Positions 23,499 to 34,671 of a DNA stretch of 64,000 nucleotides are shown piece after piece; position 1 is the first letter of the stretch; every line of letters begins with the position of its first letter. A model generated the notes under the pieces. That model made no database searches. It saw nothing but the letters and a program-made list of their open reading frames with translations, and was not told the origin of the DNA. Source of the DNA: Avena insularis. Its lineage: Eukaryota; Streptophyta; Magnoliopsida; Poales; Poaceae. Both the position numbers and the translations under genes were made by a program. The stretch is taken from the NCBI GenBank assembly GCA_023614405.1, contig CM042686.1, forward strand, positions 470,860,740 through 470,924,739. Reading direction: 5' to 3'.

Positions 23499-24035
23499 TT
23501 ACTTCTTTGGTGGTGGTGGTATTCTCTCGATCAGCTCTTTGATCAGTTTCCCCAAGTCCTCAATCTCAAAGGTGAGAGTACGAATCAACTCCGAGTTGTG
23601 CTCGATGCGGTGCATGATCATGTCAGATTGTGGATCCCAGCTCTTGTGATTCTTTTCCCACTCTTCCTCCTTTAAGTCTTCTTTCCCTGCATGGCTAGAA
23701 CGAGGCAAATTCCAATTGGAGGGTAATTTCTCCTTGGGCATATTATGGTGTTGATGCTTATGGATAAGGGTATGGAAAGGATTCTTGGTGCATGGAGGAA
23801 GTGACCATGGAGCCAAACAGTGACGCAGAGTTTTCCCTCCTGTTGACATCCGTGCAGTCCTCCTGACCCTGACAGATCTCGCCAACACTCCAATGCTCGC
23901 AATGGTAGTGCCGGTGTGAGGATGTCGGCCTTGCTTTGTCTCCTCTTCACCTTCACTCTTGATCTCCTTCTCCTGCCCGGGGTCTTAGAGATCTTCCTCC
24001 ATAGGCTCCTTTCCCTTATCCTCGGCGGACACCAT
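23499..24035 (-). pseudogene. A env-position ORF
   Basis: On the minus strand an ATG at 24035 opens a frame of about 178 codons. Codon 17 is TAA; the frame then continues to 23499. The N-terminus is charged (EDKGKEPMEED), the C-terminal third (IMHRIEHNSELIRTLTFEIE) looks helical and possibly coiled-coil, and it ends in a proline/lysine tail. It lies after integrase, where Athila elements carry an env-like ORF. I recognise the C-terminal motif from uncharacterised wheat and barley proteins. I see no signal peptide or membrane segment, so I do not call it an envelope protein. Confidence 0.5.
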
Positions 24036-24545
24036 TGTGCTTCTAAACTTTCAAGAATAGTTCCTGGCAGAAACAGATCGAAACAAAAACACGACGAGAA
24101 CACGATATAAGAATCTCAGGGGATCCGGGGGATTATATATTACGAAGTTTCACAACAAAAGGAAGGTACTATGAGAAAACGGGTTGGAGACGACGGCCGA
24201 GGTGGCCACACCACCTGGTGGCACGGCCAGGGGTGGGCCCGCACCACAGGGTGGTGTGAGCCACCCTGGCTCCGTTTCCGTCCCTCTTTCGCTTCGTAGC
24301 TTTACTTGTTGGATAAAAACTGCAAAAATATAATTTGAAAGATCTTTCGCGGAACTTTTCTTACCAGAATTGTTACCTATTCGAAAACGGACTCTGCAGG
24401 TCTCTGAATTTGGTCCTTGATAAATTTTTCTGGAGTTATAACTTGAAAAGCATCAACATCTTCATTATAAGAAGCCCTAGCAATGTAATGCTTAAGTCGC
24501 TGCCATTCACCACTTGTGTAGTGTTATCTTTTAAAGAAGAAATCT
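24036..24545 (-). other. A linker between integrase and 3' ORF
   Basis: This is mostly non-coding. It includes a GC-rich stretch (24190-24290, 'ccacaccacctggtggcacgg') resembling the GC-rich block of A-family LTRs, then sequence running into the integrase C-terminus. No ORF is supported. Confidence 0.45.
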
Positions 24546-25685
24546 TTATTGCTCCTGAGCATACACTTCTTCAATAACGAAAGTTCCTTCCCATTTTGAC
24601 AGTAGTTCTCCTACAAAAAATCTCAGACAAGACCTATACAATAGAACGTTCTCACCAACATGGAATTCTCTCTTAAGTATTTGCTTGTCATGCCATCTTT
24701 TAACTTTTTCCTTAAAGAGCCTAGCATTCTCATATGCTTCACTCCTCCATTCATCTAAAGAACTTAAGTCAAATAATCTTTTTTCACTAACAAGCTTACA
24801 ATCTCTAAAGGTAGGTGACAAGCTTTCCCATAATTGCCCAGTAAGCTTTGTGTTCTAATTCTAAAGGTAGGTGACAAGCTTTCCCATAAACCATTTTATA
24901 AGGAGAAATCCCCATAGGGTTTTTGTAGGCAGTCCTATAAGCCCATAAAGCATCATTCAACTTTTTAGCCCAGTTTTTTCTAGATCTATTAACAATCTTT
25001 TGCAAGATGGATTTAATTTCACTATTTGACAACTCTACTTGCCCACTAGTTTGGGGGTAATAAGCTGAAGCAATTCTATGATTAACATCATATTTAACAA
25101 GGGTGTTTCTAAAACCCCCATGAATGAAGTGAGAACCTCCATCAGTCATGAGATACCTAGGCACTCCAAACCTAGGAAAGATAACATCCTTAAGCATTTT
25201 TAGAGAGGTCTCCCCGTCAGCACTCTTCGTAGGGATGGCTTCTACCCACTTAGTAACATAATCAACGTCAACAAGAATATGAGTATAACCTTTCGAGGGA
25301 GGAAAATGACCCATAAAGTCAAATCCCTAGCAATCAAAGGGTTCAATAACTAGAGAGTAGTTCATAGGCATTTCATTGTGTCTAGAAATATTACCCACAC
25401 GCTGACACTCATCACAAGATAAAACAAATTTCCTTGCATCTTTAAAAAGGGTAGGCCAGTAGAAACCTAATTGTAGCACCTTTTGCGCAGTTCTATCTCC
25501 TGCATGATGTCCTCCATAAGCACTACCATGACATTTACGCAATATCTCCTTTTGTTCATATTCTGGAACACATCTTCGCATAATACCACCACTCCTTCTT
25601 TATATAAGTGTGGGTCATCCCAAAAATAATGCCTCAAATCGTAAAAGAACTTCCTTCTTTGCTGAGCTGTGAAAGTTGGAGGCAA
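24546..25685 (-). pseudogene. A integrase
   Basis: An HHCC zinc region (HGSAYGGHHAGDRTAQK, CDECQR) precedes the core, which has all three acidic residues: FDFMGHF, LMTDGGSHF and TSGQVELSNSEIK. The GISPYKMVYGKACHLPLELE motif typical of Athila integrases follows. A TAG lies just before the first catalytic segment (about 25326). A 56-bp-offset duplication near 24805/24861 breaks the C-terminal frame; the C-terminal piece (24546-24821) has WHDKQI and GELLSKWEG. Confidence 0.85.
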
Positions 25686-26083
25686 ATACTTGGAGACAAT
25701 AAAGTTAGCATAATCAACATACCAAGGGCTCCCTCACGAGCTCACCCCTACTGCATCCAACTGTTCATTTGGGAAACTATCATTAATAGGCATAGGATCA
25801 AAAGAGATGTTTTCCAATCAAGATAAATTATCAGCTACAGGATTTTCAGCACCTTTCCTATCTACAATATGCAGATCAAACTCTTGTAAAAGAAGCACCC
25901 ATCTAATAAGCCTAGGCTTAGCATCCTTCTTCGTCATAAGGTACTTAATAGCAGCATGATCAGTATGAATGGTGACTTTCGAGTCTACAATATAAGGTCT
26001 AAACTTATCACAAGCAAAGACGACAACTAGAAATTCTTTTTCAGTAGTAGCATAATTCCTTTGAGCAGCGTCCAGAGTCTTAC
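25686..26083 (-). pseudogene. A RNase H, distal part
   Basis: On the minus strand it reads [17 protein letters not shown] and [19 protein letters not shown], the RT-linked RNase H of Gypsy elements. The C1 solo LTR interrupts it after the upstream HYASK segment. A TGA follows the PVADNLS motif near 25820. The last five bases are C1's TSD. Confidence 0.75.
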
Positions 26084-27678
26084 TGATGGCTCAGTGTTGA
26101 TGTAGAGCTCGTTGGGGAACCCCAAGAGGAAGGTATGATGAGCACAGCAGCAAGTTTCCCTCAGTACGAAACCAAGGTTTAATCGAACCAGTAGGAGCAA
26201 GGAAACACCCCAAAGGTGTTGCTAGATGAGCCTGGGCAGGGCGCACTACCGGTGCTAGTAGCAACATGGAGACCTGCACAACAAAACCACAGAACTTTGT
26301 CCCCAACTTGCGATGAGGTTGTTAATCTCACCGGTTTTGCTGAAAACTAAGGATTAAACGTATCGAATAGAAAGAAGTAATAGTTTGTAGAAAGTAAACA
26401 CAAAGAAGTAAACAGTTTGTAGATTGTATGTAAAAGAAAGGACCGGGATCCATAGTTCACTAGAGGTGGCTCTCCTTAAGATAGATAACATGCTGGGTGA
26501 ACAAATTACAGCGGGGCAATTGACAAACATCAAGAAAGCAATACATGCATATACTAATCATCTTGACTCCTTTGGAACTTGATTGGGTATTACAACATTA
26601 TACATAGACCGCCATCCAACTGCATCTATGACTAATAATCCACCTTCAGGTTATCATCCGACCCCCTCCAGTATTAAGTTGCAAGCAACAGATTATTGCT
26701 TTACGAATTGCGTGTAAAGTAAACATTACGATTGTTCTATGAACAAAGGATTGTTGTTTTCTCCCTAGTAGCAACAACACATCTAGTACCTTAGAGATTT
26801 CTGTCACTTCCTCAGATTACCAGAGGCATGAACCCACTATGAAGCATAAATACTAACTCTTGAAGTTGCTAGCATCTACTTGGCCAAGATAGCTACTAAC
26901 AACGGAAAGCATGCAAGATCACAAATAATAAAGACATGATAGAATCAATAATCAATCTGAAATAGCATCTCAATATCCATCGGATCCCCGCAAACACAAC
27001 ATGCAGAATTACAAATAGATGATCTTGATCATGAACGGAGCTCACAAGATCTAGACATGAAAGCAGAAAGTAGGAGAACCAGCCATCTAGCTACTACATG
27101 GACCCGTAGTCCAAAGATGAACTACTCACGCATCACTCCGGAGGCTTGCATGATGATGAAGAAGGCCTCTAGGGTGAATTCCCCTCTCCGGCAGGGTGCC
27201 GGGAAGAGCTTCAGATCCCTCCCGGTCTAGGGATGGAGATGGCTGACTCTGAGACTATTTCGTGGATTTTTGATCGAGTACTTAGGGTTTTGGTCCCGAG
27301 GGTAATATATAGGCGGAAGGAGAGGACGAGGGGGTGCTGGGGTCGGCCAGACCACCCCCTGGCGTGGGCCAGGCCTGGCCGCACGTCCAGGTGGTGTGGC
27401 CGGCCCCCAGCCCTTCTCCGTCTCGTATTCTGGCATCTGACGACTTCCGGAAAAATAGGCACTTTGGCATTTGTCTCGTCCAATTCCGAGAATATTCATT
27501 TTTTGACTTTCCTAGAACCAAAAACAACAGAAAACAGGCAACTGGCACTGTGGCTCTTGTTAATAGGTTAGTCCAAGAAATCATATGAAAAGTACTCCAA
27601 AGTGTGGACAAAACACAAGAAAGTAGATAAAACCAAGCATGGAATATCAAAAATTATAGATACATTTGCAATGTATCA
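26084..27678 (-). mobile_element. C1: solo LTR, Athila-related
   Basis: It runs from 'tgatggctcagtgttgatgtagagc' to '...gcaaatgtatca' type ends (TG..CA, 1595 bp), with CTTAC on both sides (26079-26083 and 27679-27683). Similar LTRs are at 36585-38216 and 53109-54735. No internal sequence accompanies it, so the rest of the element was lost by LTR-LTR recombination. Open frames at 27211-27650 are GC-rich LTR sequence, not genes. Confidence 0.9.
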
Positions 27679-27683
27679 CTTAC

Positions 27684-29205
27684 TAGCATAATGAATAACG
27701 TTTAGCTTTTTATCAATTTGTTGCCCAAGGACAACACCTACAGCAAAATCACTAGCATCACACATTATTTCAAAGGGTAAACTCCAATCATGTGGTTCAA
27801 TGATAGGAGCTGTAGTTAAAGCCTTCTTAAGAGTTTCAAAAGCTTCCTTACAATCATCATCAAAAACAAAGGGTACATCTTTTTGAAGAAGATTAGTGAG
27901 GGGTTTTGATATCTTAGAGAAATCTTTAATAAACCTTCTATTGAAACCAACATGACCAAGGATACTACGAATACCTTTGATGTCTCTTGGGCAGGGCATT
28001 TTCTCAATTGCCTCAACTTTAGCTCTATCCACCTCTATGCCTCTTTCGGACACCTTATGCCCAAGGACAATCCCTTCATTAACCATGAAGTGGCATTTCT
28101 CCCAATTAAGAACAAGATTAGTTTCTTCACACCTCTGCAAAACTTTATCAAGGTTGTGCAGACAATTATCAAAAGAAGTTCCATAGACGGAGAAGTCATC
28201 CATGAACACTTCCACAATTTCCTCACAAAAACCATGAAAGATAGCAGACATGCATCTTTAAAAGGTAGCAGGAGCATTACATAAACCAAAAGGCATACGT
28301 CTTCCATAAGGGCATGTAAAAGTAGTTTTTTCTTGATCTTGTTGTTTAACAGCAATTTGAGAGAAACCAGAATATCCATCAAGAAAACAAAAATGGGTCT
28401 TTTTAGACAACCTTTCTAACATTTGATCAATAAAGGGAAGTGGGTAATGATCTTTCTTAGTAACTTTGTTAACTTTCCTGAAATCAATGCACATCCTATA
28501 GCCCACTACTATTCTTTGGGGAATAAGCTCATCGTTGTCATTAGGAACAACGGTTATTCCTCCTTTTTTAGGAACACAATGAACATGACTAACCCATTCA
28601 CTATCAGCAATACGGTAAATAATACCAGCATCAAGGAGTTTTAATACCTCATGTCTTACCACTTCTTTCATCTTAGGATTCAGCCGCCGTTGGTGCTCTA
28701 CTACTGGCTTTGCATCTAGTTCTATATTGATAGAATGCTGGCATATAGTAGGAGAAATCCCTTTTAAATCATCCAGAGTATATCCCATAGCCCCTCGGTG
28801 TTTCTTTAAAACCTCCAATAATCGTTCCTCTTCCTTCCCTGAAAGTTTAGCGCTAATAATAACAGGATATATCTTTTTATCATCAATGTAAGCATATTTA
28901 AGATCATCAGGGAGAGATTTTAGATCGAAAATCGGATCCTTTTTAGGTGGCAACGTGGTACCCAAGTCTTCTACGGGCAAGTTATGCTTAAGCATCTTGG
29001 GTTGACGACGGAGAATCTCGTCAATCTCATTCCTTTCTTCCATGAAGATCTCACTTTCATGGTCTTCCACAAATTGTTGCAAAGCGTTGTTAGGAGCAAG
29101 AGAAATAGACGCAAGTTGTTCAACTCGAAAATCCTCATTATGGGTTTCATTTTCACAAGGTTCTTTAGTAAATTTCGAAAAATTAAACTCATAAGATTCC
29201 CCATC
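27684..29205 (-). pseudogene. A reverse transcriptase
   Basis: Motifs in order are MCIDFRKVNKVTKKDHYPLP, FCFLDGYSGFSQIAV, MPFGLCNAPATF, VFMDDFSVYG and the RNase H start (CDASDFAVGVVLGQ, HYASK). VFMDDFSVYG is characteristic of Athila RTs and the catalytic DD is intact. A TAA follows NAPATF (near 28257), probably from CAA. The YGRRMPFGL segment looks about four residues short of the usual form. The right end joins, across D, to the protease at 55855. Confidence 0.85.
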
Positions 29206-29488
29206 TGACGAGGGTTTAACTCATCAATGCCCATTGTTATGGACTTGGGTTTTGGAGAAGGAGGGAGCGCTGGAGACATCTACCAGCTAGCAAACAAGCA
29301 CACAGGGGACTCGAAGATTTACCCAGGTTCAGGCCTCGTAGAGGTCCCTACTCCTGCTTGTCTGCTCGTGGAATTATCAAAGCAATCGAGGATTACAATG
29401 GTGCGCAGATGCAATCTGGCAAGGGTTATGGAAACTAGGGTTGCGTGTGTCCTCCTCGCCGCCCCCTCCTAGCCTTTATATAGATAGG
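29206..29488 (-). repeat. D 3' LTR, partial
   Basis: It covers the first 283 of about 486 bp, 'tgacgagggtttaac' to 'tatatagatagg', when compared with 55369-55651. I count about 12 differences (roughly 4%). TATA-like 'tttatata' is at 29475-29482. E begins exactly where it stops. Confidence 0.9.
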
Positions 29489-30919
29489 TGATACATTGCA
29501 AATGTATCTATAATTTTTTATGTTCAATGCTTGGTTTTATCCACTTTCTTGTGTTTTGTCCACACTTTGGAGTACTTTTCATATGATTTCTTGGACTAAC
29601 CTATTAACAAGAGCCACAGTGCCAGTTGCCTGTTTTCTGCGGTTTTTGGTTCCAGGAAAGTCAGAAAATGAATATTCTCGGAATTGGACGGGACAAAAGC
29701 CAAAGTACCTATTTTTCCAGAAGACTCGAGGAGCCAGAATACGAGACGGAGAAGAGCCAGGGGCTGGCCACACCACCCCTAGGTGCGGGCTGGGCCTGGC
29801 CGCGCCAGGGCATGGTGTGGGCCCCCCAAGCACCCCCTCGGTCTCCCTCTTCGCCTATAAGAAGCATTCTGACCTAAAAACTCCGGGAGGTTCGACGTTT
29901 TTCTAGAAGGAGTTCCGCTCCGCCGCCACCACCAGATTCCACGAAACAGCACCAGAAACTCCGTTCTGGCACCCTGCCAGGGCGGGGAATTGGAGGAGAT
30001 CATCGCTATCGTCATCACCATCGCTTCTCCATCGACCGTCCATGTTTCCCCCATCTATGAGTGAGTAATCCCCTGTTGTAGGCTATGGGGATGGTAGGGA
30101 TTGGATGAGATCGTTCATGTAATGGCATCAAATTGTTAGGGCATGGTGCCTAGTATCTTCTATTAGTGCTTTATGACTTTGTTGCGACTTGTTATGCTTA
30201 ATGCTTGTCACTAGGGCCCGAGTGCCATGATTTCAGATCTGAACATGTTATTGATTCATTATGATAGTATTGTTTATGGTCTTACCTGCAAGTTGTATAC
30301 ACACTTTGTTGTCTGGAACCAATGGCCCCGAAGTGACAGAAATCGGGATACCGGAGGGAATGGCTTTGATGTGAGGATCACATGTGTTCACGGAGTGTTA
30401 ATGCTTTGCTCCGGTGCTCTATTAAAAGGAGCACCTTAATTGCCAGTAGTTCCCTTGAGGCCCTGATGCAAACGGGCTGGCAGGACAAAAGATGTTGTGC
30501 AAGTTCTCATTGCGAGCACGTATGACTATATATGGAAGACATGGCTAGGATTATCTAGTACTTGGATGCTTTATCTTATTTATCTGCAATTGCCCTATGT
30601 TCTGATTGCTACGTGAATTGTCTTGTTCATGCAATGCCCGTCCATCCATCCCTATGCCTACCGCACTCGAATCCCACTGTTTACTGCTATTGTTACTGCT
30701 GTCTTTACATTACTACTGCTGTTACTTTGCTATTCCTACTACAAAACTGTTGCTACTGATAAACTGCTGTGAGCAAGATTGTTTCCAGGTGCAGCTGAAT
30801 TGACAACTCAGTTGTTAAGGCTTATAAATAATCTTTGGCTCCCCTTGTGTCGAATCAATAAATTGGGTTTCACTTCCCTCGAAAATACTACGATACACCC
30901 CTATACTTGTGGGTCATCA
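29489..30919 (+). repeat. E 5' LTR
   Basis: It starts 'tgatacattgcaaatgtatc', as C-family LTRs do, and ends 'acttgtgggtcatca', as A-family LTRs do. The middle (30060-30860) matches neither the C nor the A LTRs here. The PBS follows 11 bp later, so it functioned as a 5' LTR. Confidence 0.8.
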
Positions 30920-30930
30920 AGACTATTTTC

Positions 30931-30947
30931 TGGCGCCGTTGCCGGGG
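30931..30947 (+). promoter_or_regulatory. E primer-binding site (tRNA-Asp)
   Basis: The sequence tggcgccgttgccgggg is complementary to the 3' end of plant tRNA-Asp, the primer known for Athila elements. The same site occurs on the minus strand at 48757-48773 and 53082-53098. Confidence 0.8.
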
Positions 30948-31008
30948 AGCATAGCTTTATTTATCAAGTTCACTTGGATTCTCTATTGTTCGCTGTTATC
31001 CATCCATC

Positions 31009-33684
31009 ATGGGTAAGTCTCGTGATGGCAAGGTTCCTATTTTACCATCCACTACAAGAAGAGGTACGGTTCTGAACACCTCTGTTGCTCTTTATTCACC
31101 GTCTGTTATGAGTAAGTTCCTTACACCACCACATACACATGCTACACACACTGCTACTACTGCTGAATTTGAAACTTCTGATACTTATGATGCTGCTTCT
31201 ACTTTGCTTGATAAGAGTGGTTCATTAGGTCCTTTCCTAGATGCTACGATTGCTAGAACTATAGCTGGAAATACCGAAACTCCTAATGAAGACACTACCA
31301 CACCTGTTACTTCACCTGAGTCTAGTGAAAGTTATGATATTGAAGATGGTTATGTTGAAATGACCGATGAATTTATTAAAGAATGTAAAAACACGCATGA
31401 TAGGAGCACTGCTAAGAGTCTCCTTGAGAGGCGTACTATTAGACCCAAATTTTCTCCTATTGCTAAGTTTGCTGCTTCTCCCATAAACATTATAGATGAA
31501 GATTATGATTTCTCTCTCGATCTATCTTACATAGCTATTGTCGAGAAAGAACCTTTTTGTGGGACTAAGAATGAAAGTGCGGTAGCACATATGAATGAAC
31601 TTTCTACCATGAGTGGCTTGTTTTCTAATGATATTAAGATGCGCGATTACTTTGTTGCTAAGATTTTCCCCTTTTCACTGAAAGGAGAAGCTAAAACTTG
31701 GTTTAGTAATTTACCTCCTGGATCTATTGATAGCCCCGAGTGCTTGATTGGTACTTTCCTGTAGAAATATTTTCCTCCAAGTGCTAGACATGCTATTTTG
31801 CAGGAACTTTTTGATTTTAAACAGGGATAAAAAGAGGTATTGCCTGAATCTTGGGCAAGATTTTGTGCTTTGATTCATGCACAAGCTGGAAGTCCACTAC
31901 CTAAGAATGAGCTTCTTGATATATTTTATAATGGACTAACAGAGGAATCTAGGACATACCTAGATAGTTGTGCTGATTGTGTTTTCAGGAATAGGACTCC
32001 TAAGGAAGTTGAGGAATTAATGGCTAAAATAAGCAAGAACTATGAAGATTGGACTCCTCCTAAACAGGCTATACCTAAAGTAATTGTACCTGAACCTACT
32101 ATTCCAGTGCCTATTCCAACATCAAAGAAGAGGGGAGTTATTAAATTAAATGATGAAGTGATGAAGGAAGCTAAGAAATGTCTTAAGGAGAAGGGAGTTA
32201 AAGCTGCAGATGTCAAGAATTTACCTCCTATAGAAGAATTATGTAAGCCTATTCCCTACTCATCCACTATTGAGGTACACTCTCTCCAACACTTTGATGA
32301 AGGTGATATCCCTTACTCTAAACCTCCTGATCAATGCTTAGAAGAATTTGATATCTTTATTGTTAAGCAAGATAACTTTAATAAAAGGGTGCAAAATCAT
32401 CTAATAGAAAACACTAGAGCTATTGTTGAGTTGAAAGATATTGTGGAAAGAACCTCTAATGATGTTAAAATGATTGTTAAACACTTTCAAATGGTTCAAA
32501 CTCAAATAGATCAACTCGTTAAAGTGCAAAACGACTTGCTAGTTAATGCTGCTAAAGAAAAACATGCTTATGAAATTAGAACTAGAAGTGGTGCTGCTAC
32601 CTAGGATCCTCTATATCCTGAGGGGTATCCCAAAAGAATTGAGCAGGATTCCCAACAAGCTGAAAATAGTGGTTCTACTCGTAAGAAAAGGAAAAAGAAA
32701 CATAAAACTGTTGTAGAACCCTCTGAACCTACTATAGATCCTAATAGTATATCTATCTCTGATGTTGAAACTGAAAGTGGTAATGAAGAAAATGAAGTTC
32801 CTAATGAAGAAAAAGTTGAAGAAGAACCTAAAAACCACACTAAGAATACTAAATACACCAAAGAAGATTTTATTGCTAAGAAACATGGTAGTGAAAGAGA
32901 GCCTTGGGTCCAAAAACCTATGCCTTTCCCTGATAAGAAACACAAGTTAAACGAAGATGAACACTATAATAAGTTTTGTGAGTGGATGAAGCCTTTATTC
33001 TTGCAAATTCCTTTGACTGATGCTATCAAATTGCCTCCTTACTCAAAGTATATGAAGGATATTGTCTCGAATAAAAGGAAGATCCCTAATGAAGAAATTT
33101 CTACTTTGCTTGCTAATTATTCCTTCAATGGTAAGGTTCCTAAGAAACTTGGAGACCCAGGGATTCTAACTATCCCTTGTTCTATTAAGAACAGTTATGT
33201 TAGAACTGCTTTGTGTGATTTGGGAGTTGGAGTTAGTGTTATGCCTTTCTCCCTCTATAAGAGGCTTCAACTTGAAAAATTAATACCAACTGATATATCT
33301 TTGCAAATGGCTGATAAATCTACCACTATCCCTGTGGGTATATGTGAGGATGTACCTGTTCAAGTGGATCATAATTGCTTGATATTAACTGATTTTGTTG
33401 TGCTGGAAACGCCTGAAGATGATAATATGTCTATTATTCTTGGGAGACCTTTTCTTAATACCGCAGGAGCTGTTATTAATTGTAATCAAGGAAAGGTGAC
33501 TTTCAATGTTAATGACACGGAACATACTGTCTATTTCCCCAAGAAGATTGAAAGGACTTATGGTTTGAATTCAATTGAAAATGTGGAAGGCATTCAAGTT
33601 GGAGAAATATATTGTCCCATATCAAGAGAAAAATTTGAAACTATTATGATTGGGACCATTGCTATCAAGGTTGAGGTAACATAA
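31009..33684 (+). pseudogene. E gag-protease
   Basis: One frame of 892 codons runs from the ATG at 31009 to 33684 with three in-frame stops (TAG 31762, TAA about 31828, TAG 32602) and no frameshift. Gag core motifs are FPFSLKGEAKTWFSNLPPGS and KYFPPS; a lysine/glutamate-rich linker follows. The protease has CDLGVGVSVMP, keeping D-L-G, then IILGRPFLNTAGAVI. Gag packages element RNA and the protease matures it. RT and integrase are absent after the stop. The stops fit C-to-T changes. Confidence 0.8.
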
Positions 33685-34413
33685 TCATTAGTGGAATACA
33701 AAGTTTTGTCTCATATGAAATTGTTTTGGTAGAAAGACCTGATCAACCTTGTTAACAAAAGGATTTCATTGAGAAAAAACAATGTTTTCACCGTGATTAT
33801 CTCTGCTTACTTCTATTCTATCAATTTTAGTTTTTGCTTATGCCTAACTTAAAGGCATTAAAGAAAAGTACTTATTGGGAGATAATCCAAAAGTTTTAGA
33901 TGAGTCTTGGAAGTTATTACTTCAGTAATAACCACTCCTTGTCCTTTTTATTTGCTTTTTGTGCCAAGAGTAACCTCTAATGAGAGAGAACTAATGATTG
34001 GGAAAGTTGCTGTCCCAAAACAGATTTCTGTGCTTCACCATAAAAATTCATGTAAAATCTCTGAACGTCTTTTTGAGGCATGAATTGTTTTGCTTCTGCC
34101 CCAGGTTGTTATCTAACTTTCGTTAGTTCAACACTTTTCGATTTGATCAATAGAAGGTCTTCGAAAAAATTCGTCTTTACCTTCTGGTCTGTTTTGACAG
34201 ATTTCTGCCATTATTTGCATTTGCTTCTTGTTGGTTCCTTTTTGAGTTCTTTTAGGGAATTGAGCTTTTTGAGGGAAGTGCTACAGTAGCTAGTGTTCTA
34301 ATGGAAGTTTATTTGGTGTTAGAACTGAACCTTAAGACTTATTTATCTTGAGTACATTAATGTTGCTAATAAAGATCGTGTGAAGTTTTGTATAAAGGAA
34401 AATTTTCAGGTGT

Positions 34414-34671
34414 ATGGAAGGAATAAGTAATGAGATGAAGGATGGACTAAAGCTCAAGCTTGGGGATGCCGCGCGTGTCACCCCAAGAAATATCCAAGAA
34501 GTACAAGCGTCAAAGCTTAGGGATGCCCAAGGCATCCCCTTCTTCATCAATAAAAATTTCAGGTTTCTTCCAAACGCTTCATTTTTATTGTTTCATGCAC
34601 GGTTGTGTTTTTCTTGGAGCGTCTTCTTTTTTGTTTTTGTTTTGGTTTTTCGTTTGCTTTGGTTTTCTTAG
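34414..34671 (+). CDS. Small ORF in env position (uncertain)
   Basis: The 85 codons start MEGISNEMKDGLKL and end in a hydrophobic run (VFFFVFVLVFRLLWF) that could be a membrane segment. C3 has a related frame at 49902-50330 (minus) with 142 codons, so part of the frame is shared. The same bases contain two PPT-like motifs, which could explain conservation without translation. I do not recognise a family. Confidence 0.25.
   Translation: MEGISNEMKDGLKLKLGDAARVTPRNIQEVQASKLRDAQGIPFFINKNFRFLPNASFLLFHARLCFSWSVFFFVFVLVFRLLWFS
34456..34525 (+). promoter_or_regulatory. Two internal PPT-like motifs
   Basis: aagcttggggatg (34456-34468) and aagcttagggatg (34513-34525) copy the start of the element's PPT, aagcttggggatgt, about 2.1 kb upstream of it. 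Divergent forms occur at the matching place in C3 (near 50215-50295, minus strand). A role as extra plus-strand primers is only a possibility. Confidence 0.35.

Noticed and set aside
27211..27650. ORFs on both strands in C1 (also 29520-29906, 36569-37068, 54253-54707)
   Set aside because: They recur in every C/E LTR in the same GC-rich block and are opposite-strand shadows.
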